64,000 bases of DNA, taken from contig CAVYYD010000003.1 in assembly GCA_963772645.1 (NCBI GenBank), positions 1 through 64,000 of the forward strand, given 5' to 3'. Positions 55,535 through 63,916 of the stretch are shown piece after piece. The notes under the pieces are model-generated. The model did not search any database and was not told the origin of the DNA. It worked only from the letters and a program-made list of their open reading frames with translations. Position numbers and translations under genes: made by a program. The stretch is from DASSQJ01 sp963772645. Its GTDB lineage: Bacteria; Actinomycetota; Actinomycetes; Actinomycetales; Dermatophilaceae. Positions within the stretch are counted from its first letter, which is position 1. Every line of letters begins with the position of its first letter.

Positions 55535-56803
55535 TCAGGCGTAGAGCGGGTCGCGCAGGATCGGGCAGGTCATGCATCGGCCGCCGCCCCGGCCGCGGCC
55601 GAGCTCGCTGGCGATGATCGTGACGACCTCGACGCCCGCCTTGCGCAGGGCGGTGTTGGTCTGGATGTTGCGGTCGTACCCGATGACGACCCCGGGCCGC
55701 AGCGCGATGACGTTGCTGCCGTCGTCCCACTGCTCGCGCTGTACCCCGTAGAGGTCGCCGGCGGCGGTGACCACCCGGAACTCCACGCCGATCGCGTCGC
55801 CGATCGTCTCCACCAGCCCCTTCGGTTCGCGACGGATGTCGAGGCCGGACGGCCCGTCTCCCGGCCGGAGGCTGAACGGGACGATGCCGTCGACGACGGG
55901 CGGGTAGGTGGTGACCAGGTCGTGGTCGGCGAAGGTGAAGACCGTGTCGAGGTGCATCGCCGACCGGGCCCGGGGCAGGCTCGCGACGATCACCCGCTCG
56001 GCGGCCCCCGCCGCGAAGAGCTTCCGGGCGACCTGGGTGATCGCCTGGTGCGACGAACGCTCGCCCATGCCGATCACGACGACCCCACGACCGACCGGCA
56101 TCACGTCGCCGCCCTCGAGCGTGGCGAGTCCCTCGTCGCCGGCGGCGCCGTCCAGGTCCCCCAGCCAGACGGCGTACTCCTCCCCGGCGAATGCCGGGTG
56201 GAACCGGTAGACCGCCGTGGTGAGCAGGGTCTCCTGGCGCCGTGCGGGCCAGAACATCGGGTTCAGCGTCACCCCGTTGAAGATCCAGGAGGTGTTGTCC
56301 CGCATGAACTGGGTGTTCGGCAGGGGGCGGATGACGAAGCCGGTCGGGTCCAGCTCGCGGAACGCGGCGAGGAAACCGCCACCCAGGTCCGCGGGGACGT
56401 CCTGGTAGGACACGCCGCCGACGAGGAGCTCGGCGAGCCGCTCACCCGGAAGCTCCTCGAGCCAGGCGCGGACCTCACGGGTCAGGCCCGCGCCCACGAG
56501 CCCATCGGTGATCTTGCGGTCCAGGACCCAGGCGCGGGCGTCGGGCTTGTCGAGGACCTCACCGAGCAGGTCGTGCAGCTCGAGCACCTCGACGTCGCGC
56601 TCCTCCATCTTCGCCACGAAGTCGAAGTGGTCGCGCCGGGCCTGCTGGACCCAGATCACGTCGTCGAAGAGCAGCTCTTTGCAGTTCTGCGGCGTCAGCC
56701 GCTGGTGGGCCAGGCCGGGTGCGCAGACGAGGACCCTGCGCAGCCGACCCGCCTCGGACCACACCCCGACGCGGGGCTGGAGGTTTGTCCCACTGGTGTT
56801 CAT
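55535..56803 (-). CDS. arcA: Arginine deiminase
   Basis: 422 residues. NTQFMRDNTSWIFNGV, GMGERSSHQAITQVA and MHLDTVFTFADHDLV form the guanidino-hydrolase active site, with the catalytic Cys near the C-terminus in GRCMTCPI. Hydrolyses arginine to citrulline and ammonia, giving ATP through ArcC and acid resistance. AAGGTGG precedes ATG 56803. 17-nt gaps to both neighbours. Confidence 0.96.
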   Translation of the reverse strand: MNTSGTNLQPRVGVWSEAGRLRRVLVCAPGLAHQRLTPQNCKELLFDDVIWVQQARRDHFDFVAKMEERDVEVLELHDLLGEVLDKPDARAWVLDRKITDGLVGAGLTREVRAWLEELPGERLAELLVGGVSYQDVPADLGGGFLAAFRELDPTGFVIRPLPNTQFMRDNTSWIFNGVTLNPMFWPARRQETLLTTAVYRFHPAFAGEEYAVWLGDLDGAAGDEGLATLEGGDVMPVGRGVVVIGMGERSSHQAITQVARKLFAAGAAERVIVASLPRARSAMHLDTVFTFADHDLVTTYPPVVDGIVPFSLRPGDGPSGLDIRREPKGLVETIGDAIGVEFRVVTAAGDLYGVQREQWDDGSNVIALRPGVVIGYDRNIQTNTALRKAGVEVVTIIASELGRGRGGGRCMTCPILRDPLYA

Positions 56804-56820
56804 CGGCCCACCTTCCGGTC

Positions 56821-58329
56821 TCAGAGCACCGACAGGTTGCCGGTGGCGAGCAGGGCGACGGCCGCCACGGAGGTCACGGTCACGACGCCGACCACCGCCC
56901 GTTCGGGGACGGTGAACACCGGCAGCCGGCTCTCGCGCCGCGCCCAGACGTAGAACGCGGTGCCGACGAGGTAGAACAGCGCCGCCACGAGGAGGTACTG
57001 CCACCCGCCCGCGTAGACCAGCCAGCCCGCGTACACGAGCCCCACGGAGCCGATGACCAGGTCACGCGAGCGCCCCGCCCCGTGCTCGTAGGTCTCGCCG
57101 CGCGCCGCGAGGAGCACCTGGTAGCCGGCCGACCACAGGTAGGGCAGCAGGATCAGGGACGTGGCCAGGTAGACGAGGCTGGTGTAGGTGCTGTCGTTGA
57201 CCAGGGTCCACAGCAGCAGCAGCTGGACGCAGCCGTTGGTCAGCCACAGCGCGGTGGCCGGCGCGCCGTGCGCGTTCTCGCGGGCGAGCGCCCTGGGCAT
57301 CACGTGCTCGAGGGCCGGCAGCCGCAGGATCTCGACGCACAGCATCACCCAGGCGAGCAGGGCCCCGAGCAGGGAGATGACGAGGCCGATGGAGATGAAG
57401 CCGGCACCCCAGGGGCCGACCTCGTGCTCGAGGACGCCGGCCATCGAGGGGTCCTCGAGCCCGGCGATGTCGGCCTGGGCCATCAGGCCGTAGGAGAGCA
57501 GGTTGACCAGGAGCAGCAGCACGAGCACGCCGGCGAACCCCAGCACCGTCGCCCGGCCGACGTCCTTGCGCCGGCCCGCGCGCTGGGAGTAGACCGACGC
57601 GCCCTCGATGCCGATGAACACCCAGACGGTGACGAGCATCATGTTCTTGACCTGGTCGAGGACGCTGCCCAGCGGCGCGCCGTCGATCTGGGTGTTCTGG
57701 CCCCAGAAGTCCGCGGTGAACAGGCCGGCCCTGAAGCCGACCGCGGCGATCGCGATGAACGTCAGGATCGGGACGACCTTGGCGATGGTCACGACGGTGT
57801 TGGTGAGCGCGGCGCTGCGCACCCCGCGCAGCACCATCGCGTGCACGACCCACAGGACGATCGACGCACCGAGGACCGCCGAGACGGTGGCTCCGCCGGC
57901 GAAGGTGGGGAAGAAGTAGCCGAGGGTCGAGAAGAGGAGGACGAGGTAGGCGACGTTGCCCACCCAGGCGGACACCCAGTACCCCCAGGCGGCGCTGAAG
58001 CCGATGTAGTTGCCGAACCCCGCGCGGGCGTAGCCGTAGACGCCGCCGTCGACGTCCGGCTTGCGGCGAGCCAGGGTCTGGAAGACGAAGGCCAGCATGA
58101 GCATGCCGATCCCGGTGACCAGCCAGCCGATGAGGAGCGGCCCGGCGGCTGCGCTCGCGGCCATCTGGGAGGGCAGGGCGAAGATGCCGCTGCCGATCAT
58201 GGACCCCACGACGAGGGCGGTGAGGGCGGCGAGCCCCAACCCGGCGGTGGACCTGCCGGTGCTGCGTGGGGTGTGAGGGGGTGACGGAGGTGCCTCGGAA
58301 ACGGGGCGCCCGGCGAGTTGCTGAGACAT
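56821..58329 (-). CDS. arcD: APC-family arginine/ornithine antiporter-like permease
   Basis: 502 residues from ATG 58329 with GGAGG upstream. About 12 membrane segments; the first, ALVVGSMIGSGIFALPSQM, has the APC substrate-binding GSGIF motif, and GGVYGYARAGFGNYIGF follows. As first gene of the deiminase operon it most likely exchanges external arginine for internal ornithine. Substrate is inferred from context. Confidence 0.9.
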   Translation of the reverse strand: MSQQLAGRPVSEAPPSPPHTPRSTGRSTAGLGLAALTALVVGSMIGSGIFALPSQMAASAAAGPLLIGWLVTGIGMLMLAFVFQTLARRKPDVDGGVYGYARAGFGNYIGFSAAWGYWVSAWVGNVAYLVLLFSTLGYFFPTFAGGATVSAVLGASIVLWVVHAMVLRGVRSAALTNTVVTIAKVVPILTFIAIAAVGFRAGLFTADFWGQNTQIDGAPLGSVLDQVKNMMLVTVWVFIGIEGASVYSQRAGRRKDVGRATVLGFAGVLVLLLLVNLLSYGLMAQADIAGLEDPSMAGVLEHEVGPWGAGFISIGLVISLLGALLAWVMLCVEILRLPALEHVMPRALARENAHGAPATALWLTNGCVQLLLLWTLVNDSTYTSLVYLATSLILLPYLWSAGYQVLLAARGETYEHGAGRSRDLVIGSVGLVYAGWLVYAGGWQYLLVAALFYLVGTAFYVWARRESRLPVFTVPERAVVGVVTVTSVAAVALLATGNLSVL

Positions 58330-58515
58330 GATTGCCTCCTCGGGCGTGCCGGGCCGGAGTCTCCGCCCCAGCACTTCGACGCTATGACCACCCCTCGCGG
58401 TCCGACGGCGTTTGACGTCGAGATCACAGAGGGGGACCGGCGGTGTGTGCCGGCGGCTGTCGCCCAGCCGACCTGCGGGGGTCGGTGAGGTGGCGGCCCC
58501 CCGGGCTCCGGGCCC

Positions 58516-58521
58516 TAGACT
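58516..58521 (+). promoter_or_regulatory. -10 box of rnpB
   Basis: TAGACT ends 6 nt before the first paired base of RNase P RNA (58528), the expected spacing to the 5' end. Confidence 0.6.
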
Positions 58522-58527
58522 GGCTGC

Positions 58528-58908
58528 GGACGAGTCGGGCGGACGGTCGCGTCGGTGGGCAACCACCGCCGAGGAAGGTCCGGGCTCCGAAGGGCAGGAT
58601 GGTGGCCAACAGCCACCCGGGGCGACCCGCGGGACAGTGCCACAGAGAACAGACCGCCCCTCCACCTCGGTGGGGGAGCAAGGGTGAAACGGTGGTGTAA
58701 GAGACCACCAGCGGCCGGGGTGACCCGGCCGGCTCGGTAAACCCCATCCGGAGCAAGCCCAGACAGCGTGCGACCGAGGGCGGCCCGCCCGAGCACGCGG
58801 GTAGGGTGCTGGAGGTGGTCGGCGACGACCACCCGAGATGGATGACCGTCACCGCCTCGCCGGCAACGGCGGCGCGGGACAGAACCCGGCCTACAGCCCG
58901 GCTCGTCC
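58528..58908 (+). ncRNA. rnpB: RNase P RNA, bacterial class A
   Basis: Universal core blocks are present: GAGGAAGGTCCGGGCTCC (near 58570), ACAGTGCCACAGAGAACAGA, GGTGAAACGGTGGTGTAAGA, CGGTAAACCCC, and GACAGAACCCGGCCTACAG near the 3' end. GGACGAG (58528-58534) pairs with CTCGTCC (58902-58908) to form P1. It is the catalytic RNA that trims tRNA 5' ends. Ends are set by P1 and may be off by a few bases. Confidence 0.95.
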
Positions 58909-59013
58909 ACCAGCTCGACACGAACGCCGCTGACCAGCGCTTTCAAGACGCGGAAGCCTCCCGGGGCGGCCCACCGGCGCACCTGCCGGTGTCCCGACAC
59001 GGAAGGACCCCGA

Positions 59014-59718
59014 ATGCCGGACGACCCCATGGTCGACCTCTCGCCCGCCCGCGACAGGGTGATGGAGGCCACCCGCGACCTCGACGGCGCCACGGTGCGC
59101 GAGGTCCTGCTCGACAGCCTGCTCGTGCGGGGGGTCGACGCCACGGTCACCGAGGTGATGATGCCGGTGCTGCGCCGGGTCGGCGAGGACTGGGAGTCCG
59201 GCCGGCTCGGGGTGGTCCACGAGCACTTCGTCTCCGGTGCCTTCCGCGGCGTCCTCGGTGAGCTGCGCCTGCCGGTCAGCAGCGAGCAGGCCCGCACCGT
59301 CGTCCTCGCGGCACCGCCGCACGAGCTCCACGACCTCCCGCTCGAGCTCTTCGGGGCGATGCTCCACGCCCGCTGGTGGCGGGTGGTCAGCCTCGGCGCG
59401 AACACCCCGATGACGGCGATCGGCGAGGCGGTCCGCGCCCTGCGGGCCGACGCGTGCGTCGTCGCGGGCGTGCGCCGCTCCTCGTTCGAGGCCCGGCTGC
59501 CCTCGCTGACCCGCCTCGCCGAGCGCGTGCCGCTCTTCATCGCCGGCGAGGGTGCCTGCGCGCTGCCCCGCCGTCCGGCGGGCGCCACGCTCCTCTCCCG
59601 CGACCTCGTCGAGGCCGCCGACCTCGTCGACCGCGTCCGCGCCCCGGAGACGACCCCGGAGCCGGTGGCCCGGCGCCGGCGCGCGGTCGCCCGAGCCGCC
59701 GAGGCGCTCCTGGACTGA
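59014..59718 (+). CDS. Cobalamin (B12)-binding domain protein without HTH
   Basis: 234 residues from ATG 59014 with GGAAGG upstream. A four-helix cap (VTEVMMPVLRRVGEDWESGRLGVVHEHFVSGAFRGVL) precedes a Rossmann-like B12 domain: APPHELHDLPLELFGAML with the likely lower-ligand histidine, WRVVSLGANTPM, ACVVAGVRR. This resembles the sensor half of CarH/LitR light-responsive regulators, but the N-terminal MerR HTH is missing and no stop-free extension supplies it. Function unknown. Confidence 0.8.
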   Translation: MPDDPMVDLSPARDRVMEATRDLDGATVREVLLDSLLVRGVDATVTEVMMPVLRRVGEDWESGRLGVVHEHFVSGAFRGVLGELRLPVSSEQARTVVLAAPPHELHDLPLELFGAMLHARWWRVVSLGANTPMTAIGEAVRALRADACVVAGVRRSSFEARLPSLTRLAERVPLFIAGEGACALPRRPAGATLLSRDLVEAADLVDRVRAPETTPEPVARRRRAVARAAEALLD

Positions 59719-59766
59719 CCTCGCGCCCGGGGCCCGGCGGCGCGCCGGGCGGCCTACGGTGGGGGG

Positions 59767-60423
59767 ATGCGGATCTCCCACCTGGGCCACGCCTGCCTCC
59801 TCCTCGAGATGGCCGACACCCGGCTGCTCATCGACCCGGGCACCTTCGCCGGTGACCTCTCCGGGGTGCACGACCTCGACGCCGTCCTCGTCACCCACCA
59901 GCACCCCGACCACCTCGACCCCGACCGCGTCCCGGCCCTGGTCGCCGGGAACCCCGCGGCCCGGGTCCTCGCCGACCCCGGCAGCGTCGAGGTCCTCACC
60001 GGTCTCGGCGTGCAGGCCGAGGTCCACGACGGTCCGAGCCGGGTCGGCGCGGTCACGGTCACCCCGGTGGGCGAGGTGCACGCGCTGATCCACGAGGAGA
60101 TCCCGCGGATCCCCAACGTCGGCGTGCGGCTCGATGCCGAGGGGGAGCCGTCGTTCTTCCACCCCGGGGACGCCCTCGACGCCGAGCCGGGGGAGGTGGA
60201 GGTGCTCGCCTTCCCGCTGCAGGCGCCGTGGCAGCGCAGCCGGGAGATGACGGCCTTCCTCCGGCGGCTGGCGGCCCCGCACGCGGTCCCGGTGCACGAC
60301 GGCCTGCTCCAGCCGCGGGGCCGCGACCTCTACCTCGGCCAGGCCGCCCGGCTCGGCCACCCGGCCACCCGGATCCACGACCTCGCCGGCACCGGGGCCA
60401 CCGAGTTCGTCAGCGGGCGGTAG
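59767..60423 (+). CDS. MBL-fold metallo-hydrolase
   Basis: 218 residues. VTHQHPDHLDPDRV is the HxHxDH zinc motif, with MRISHLGHACLLLE and LIDPGTF before it and PNVGVRLDAEGEPSFFHPGD and PVHDGLL after. Resembles the UlaG/YtnP-like L-ascorbate lactonase branch of small hydrolases; substrate unknown. A TACGGT box is 6 nt before the ATG. The stop lies inside the first copy of a 23-bp tandem repeat. Confidence 0.88.
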   Translation: MRISHLGHACLLLEMADTRLLIDPGTFAGDLSGVHDLDAVLVTHQHPDHLDPDRVPALVAGNPAARVLADPGSVEVLTGLGVQAEVHDGPSRVGAVTVTPVGEVHALIHEEIPRIPNVGVRLDAEGEPSFFHPGDALDAEPGEVEVLAFPLQAPWQRSREMTAFLRRLAAPHAVPVHDGLLQPRGRDLYLGQAARLGHPATRIHDLAGTGATEFVSGR

Positions 60424-60471
60424 CGGAGTTCGTCAGCGGGCGGTAGCGGAGTTCGTCAGCGGGCGGCAGCG
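60403..60471. repeat. Three tandem 23-bp repeats across the MBL stop codon
   Basis: The 23-bp unit starts GAGTTCGTCAGCGGGCGG at 60403, 60426 and 60449; the third copy differs in one base (CAG for TAG). The first encodes EFVSGR-stop of the MBL gene; the others are non-coding and end 10 bp before the ppgK stop. Confidence 0.9.
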
Positions 60472-60480
60472 TCGGCCGGG

Positions 60481-61275
60481 TCACTCGTTGACCCGGCCGC
60501 GGAGCTGGACCCGGCGCACCTGCGTGCGGTTGGCGAGGACGGCGGCACCGATGATGCCCGCCTTGTTCTGGAGCAGGGCCGGGACGATCGGGGTGCGCAG
60601 GTCGAGCAGCGGCAGGAACTTCTCGGACTTCCGGGACACCCCACCGCCGACGACGATGAGGTCGGGCCACAGGAGGTCCTCGAGCATCCGGTAGTACGGC
60701 TGGAGCCGCTCGGTGGCCCACACCTCGTAGCTGAGGTCCTCGCGCGTCTTCGCCGAGCTCGCGGTGACCGTCTCGGCGTCCACCCCGGCCAGCTCGAGGT
60801 GGCCGAGCTCGGAGTTGGGGACCAGCACCCCCTCGTTGAGGATCGCCGTGCCGATGCCGGTCCCGAGCGTGGTGAGGATGACCAGGCCGCGCTCGTCACG
60901 CGCCGCGCCGAACTCGAGCTCGCCGACCCCGGCGGCGTCGGCGTCGTTGACGACGACGACGTCGTGCTGGAGGCGGTCCTCGAGGAGCTTCTCGATCTCG
61001 CAGCCGATCCACGACTTGTCGATGTTGGCCGCGGTCTTCACCACGCCGTGCTGGACCACGCCCGGGATCGTCACCCCGATCGGGGAGTCGTCGGCGACGT
61101 CGTCGAAGTGCTCGACGATCCGGGCGATGACGTCGCACACCGCCTCGGGGGTGGAGACCTCCGGGGTCGGGATCTTGTGCCGCTCCATCGTGAAGTCGCC
61201 GGCCTCGAGGTCGACCGGGGCGCCCTTGATGCCGCTGCCGCCCACGTCGATGCCGAGCGGGTGTCCGTGGCTCAT
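60481..61275 (-). CDS. ppgK: Polyphosphate glucokinase
   Basis: 264 residues. PLGIDVGGSGIKGAPVDL is the ROK-type phosphate-1 motif, TTLGTGIGTAILNEG and VPNSELGHLEL follow, and VVGGGVSRKSEKFLPLL is near the end. Phosphorylates glucose using polyphosphate or ATP, the main actinobacterial glucokinase. Starts at ATG 61275, overlapping the map stop by 4 nt. Confidence 0.96.
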   Translation of the reverse strand: MSHGHPLGIDVGGSGIKGAPVDLEAGDFTMERHKIPTPEVSTPEAVCDVIARIVEHFDDVADDSPIGVTIPGVVQHGVVKTAANIDKSWIGCEIEKLLEDRLQHDVVVVNDADAAGVGELEFGAARDERGLVILTTLGTGIGTAILNEGVLVPNSELGHLELAGVDAETVTASSAKTREDLSYEVWATERLQPYYRMLEDLLWPDLIVVGGGVSRKSEKFLPLLDLRTPIVPALLQNKAGIIGAAVLANRTQVRRVQLRGRVNE

Positions 61276-62144
61276 GCTGCGCCTCTCTGGGTGAGGATCT
61301 CGGGCCCGTCGTCGGTGACGAGGATGGTGTGCTCGAACTGGGCGGAGCGGCGGCGGTCCTTGGTGACGACCGTCCAGCCGTCGTCCCACATCTCCCACTC
61401 GTGGGTGCCGAGGTTGAGCATCGGCTCGACGGTGAACGTCATCCCTGCCTCGATGACGGCGGAGTAGGACGGGGCGGCGTCGTAGTGCGGGACGATGAGC
61501 CCGCTGTGGAAGGCCGCACCGATGCCGTGGCCGGTGAAGTCGCGGACCACCCCGTAGCCGAAGCGGCGGGCGTAGGACTCGATGACCCGCCCGATGACGT
61601 TGAGCTCGCGTCCCGGGCGGGCGGCCCGGATCCCCCGCATCATCGCCTCGTGGGTGCGCTCGACGAGCAGCCGCGACTCCTCGTCGACGTCGCCGACGAG
61701 GTAGGTGGCGTCGGTGTCCCCGTGGACCCCGCCGACGAAGGCGGTGATGTCGATGTTGACGATGTCCCCGTCCTCGAGCCGCCGGCTGTCCGGGATGCCG
61801 TGGCAGACGACCTCGTTGACCGAGGTGCACAGCGACTTGGGGAACCCGCGGTAGCCCAGGGTCGAGGGGTAGGCGTCGTGGTCGAGGAGGTACTCGTGCC
61901 CGACCCGGTCGACCTCGTCGGTGGTGACCCCGGGCGCGATGACCGCGGCGGCCGCCGCCATCGCGTCGGCGGCGATCCGGCCGGCCACCCGCATCCGCTC
62001 GATGGTCTCGGCGTCCTTGACCTCGGGCCCGGTGTACGGGGCCGGCGCCGGGCGGTCGACGTACTCGGGGCGGGGGATCCGGGCCGGCACCTCCCGGCGC
62101 GGGGAGAGCGTGCCGGGGGCAACGCTGGCGTACGTCAACGGCAT
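61272..62144 (-). CDS. map: Methionine aminopeptidase, type I
   Basis: 290 residues. Start ATG 62144 lies 7 nt after TAGAGT (leaderless); an ATG at 62162 is upstream of that box and is rejected. The N-terminal extension (PRREVPARIPRPEYVDRP) is the SH3-like type of actinobacterial MetAP-1c. Metal ligands are in DGDIVNIDITAFVGGVHGDTDATY, DFTGHGIGAAFHSG and GMTFTVEPMLN. Removes initiator methionine. Coupled to ppgK. Confidence 0.95.
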   Translation of the reverse strand: MPLTYASVAPGTLSPRREVPARIPRPEYVDRPAPAPYTGPEVKDAETIERMRVAGRIAADAMAAAAAVIAPGVTTDEVDRVGHEYLLDHDAYPSTLGYRGFPKSLCTSVNEVVCHGIPDSRRLEDGDIVNIDITAFVGGVHGDTDATYLVGDVDEESRLLVERTHEAMMRGIRAARPGRELNVIGRVIESYARRFGYGVVRDFTGHGIGAAFHSGLIVPHYDAAPSYSAVIEAGMTFTVEPMLNLGTHEWEMWDDGWTVVTKDRRRSAQFEHTILVTDDGPEILTQRGAA

Positions 62145-62187
62145 AGCGTTGACTCTAGCCATCCGTTCCCGCTGAAGGAGAAGCGCG

Positions 62188-62412
62188 ATGCCCTACTGGT
62201 ACAACGTCGACACCGGAGAGGTGGAGACCGACGACACGCGTGGCCAGGACGCCACCGTCCTCGGGCCGTACGACACGCGGGAGGCCGCGGTCCACGCCCT
62301 CGAGCGCGCCCGGGAGAACACCGAACGCTGGGACGAGGAGGACCGGGAGTGGAAGGAGGGCGGCGCGCCGTCCTCCTCGTCGTGGGACGAGGAGGAGGAC
62401 CTCGAGGACTAG
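62188..62412 (+). CDS. Small SPOR-domain-like protein
   Basis: 74 residues. PYWYNVDTGEVETDDTRGQ and LGPYDTREAAVHALERARENTERWDEEDREW match a small actinobacterial protein annotated as SPOR-like, often near map. The C-terminal tail is acidic (DEEEDLED). AAGGAG precedes the ATG. Its stop overlaps the methyltransferase stop by 4 nt. Confidence 0.85.
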   Translation: MPYWYNVDTGEVETDDTRGQDATVLGPYDTREAAVHALERARENTERWDEEDREWKEGGAPSSSSWDEEEDLED

Positions 62413-63053
62413 CCGGGAGCCCGGTGCACCGAGACCGCGTACGGTCCGCCCGGGACGAACGCCGCCCCGTCCCACGTGCCGTGCCGCTCGGCGAGGGCCA
62501 GGCCCGCCGACGCGGCGCCGTCGTCGTAGGCGTCCAGCTCCACCGGGGCCGCCCCGGGCGGCAGGGAGCCGGGCAGGCCGAAGCCGGCGACCAGGGCGCC
62601 GCCGGGGACGAGGTGGGCGGCCAGCCGTCGGAGCACGACCTGCAGGGTGCCGTCGGCGAGGTAGGGCACGACGTTGCCGGCCAGGACGACCGCGTCGAAC
62701 GGGGGCTCGCCCGCGTCGGCGGCCAGGTCCAGGCGGGTGAGGTCGGCGACGAGGAACCGGGTCGCGGTGTCCTCCCGGGCCAGCGCCACGAGGTCGGGGT
62801 CGGCGTCGACGCCCACCGCCGTGTGCCCGTGCCGGGTCAGCTCGGTGGCCACCCGGCCGAACCCGCAGCCGGCGTCGAGCACCCGCGAGGGTGGGGGCAC
62901 GAGCGCGCCGACGAACCGGGCCTCGCCGTGCAGGTCCCGGCCCTGCGCCTCGAGGTCGCGGAAGCGCTGCCGGTATCCGCGCGCCGCCGCCGTCCCGCGT
63001 TGCAGCCGCGACCAGCGGGTGGGTGCCGGGTCGGGTGCCGAGGTGTCGTTCAC
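62409..63053 (-). CDS. Class I SAM-dependent methyltransferase
   Basis: 214 residues from GTG 63053, overlapping the panB stop. VLDAGCGFGRVATEL is motif I (SAM binding), VGVDADPDLVALARED motif post-I, PFDAVVLAGNVVPYL and HLVPGGALVAGFGL motifs II-III. Substrate unknown; coupling to panB may be only positional. Confidence 0.85.
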   Translation of the reverse strand: MNDTSAPDPAPTRWSRLQRGTAAARGYRQRFRDLEAQGRDLHGEARFVGALVPPPSRVLDAGCGFGRVATELTRHGHTAVGVDADPDLVALAREDTATRFLVADLTRLDLAADAGEPPFDAVVLAGNVVPYLADGTLQVVLRRLAAHLVPGGALVAGFGLPGSLPPGAAPVELDAYDDGAASAGLALAERHGTWDGAAFVPGGPYAVSVHRAPG

Positions 63054-63916
63054 GCCTCGAAGGAGTGCTCGGGGGCCGGGAAGGTCCCGGCGGCCACCTC
63101 GTCGGCGTACTCGCGGGCCGCCCGGCCGAGCTCCCCACGCAGGTCGGCGTACTTCTTGACGAACCGGGGAGCGCGGCCGCCGCGCAGGCCGGCCATGTCC
63201 TGCCAGACGAGCACCTGGGCGTCGCAGCCCGGCCCGGCGCCGATGCCGATCGTCGGGATCCGCAGCGCCGCGGTGACCTCGGCGGCCACCGGTGCCGGCA
63301 CCATCTCCATGACGACGGCGAAGCAGCCGGCCGCCTCGAGGGCGAGCGCGTCGGCCATCAGCTTCTCGGCCCCGGCGCCGCGGCCCTGGACCTTGTAGCC
63401 GCCGAGGACGTGCTCGCTCTGCGGGGTGAAGCCGATGTGCCCCATCACCGGGATGCCGGCCCGGACGAGCAGCTCGACCTCGGGCACCATCGGCGCCCCG
63501 CCCTCGAGCTTGACCGCGTGCGCCAGCCCCTCCTTCATGAACCGGGTGGCCGTCGCCAGCGCCTGCTGCGGGCTGGCCTGGTAGGAGCCGAAGGGTAGGT
63601 CGGCGACGACCATCGCCCGCCGTGCGGCGCTGGTGACCGCCCGCACCAGCGGCACGAGGTGGTCGACGGTGACCGGCACGGTGGTCTCGAAGCCGAAGAC
63701 GTTGTTGCCGGCGGAGTCGCCGACGAGGAGGACGGGGATGCCGGCCTCGTCGAAGATCTCCGCGGTGTACATGTCGTACGCCGTGAGCATCGCCCACCGC
63801 TCGCCCCGCTCCTTCATCGCCAGCAGGTGCGGCACCCGCACCCGGCGCTGTGGCGCGGCCTGCGCGCCGGTGCCGTACGGCGCGGTGGACTCGGGGGCAG
63901 GGGGCGGCTCGCTCAT
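63050..63916 (-). CDS. panB: 3-methyl-2-oxobutanoate hydroxymethyltransferase
   Basis: 288 residues from ATG 63916, 7 nt after a TACGAT box (leaderless); an in-frame upstream ATG is rejected. MLTAYDMYTAEIFDEAGIPVLLVGDSAGNNVFG carries the Mg-binding Asp, VKLEGG the Lys-Glu pair, MGHIGFTPQ and GIGAGPGCDAQVLV the rest of the TIM barrel. First committed step of pantothenate synthesis. Confidence 0.96.
   Translation of the reverse strand: MSEPPPAPESTAPYGTGAQAAPQRRVRVPHLLAMKERGERWAMLTAYDMYTAEIFDEAGIPVLLVGDSAGNNVFGFETTVPVTVDHLVPLVRAVTSAARRAMVVADLPFGSYQASPQQALATATRFMKEGLAHAVKLEGGAPMVPEVELLVRAGIPVMGHIGFTPQSEHVLGGYKVQGRGAGAEKLMADALALEAAGCFAVVMEMVPAPVAAEVTAALRIPTIGIGAGPGCDAQVLVWQDMAGLRGGRAPRFVKKYADLRGELGRAAREYADEVAAGTFPAPEHSFEA

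Noticed and set aside
58330..58527. A coding gene between arcD and rnpB
   Set aside because: Open frames here are short and overlap the rnpB promoter; none shows a start site or domain.
60403..60471. CRISPR-like array
   Set aside because: The repeats are contiguous with no spacers; it is a simple tandem repeat. No other array-like pattern was seen in the window.
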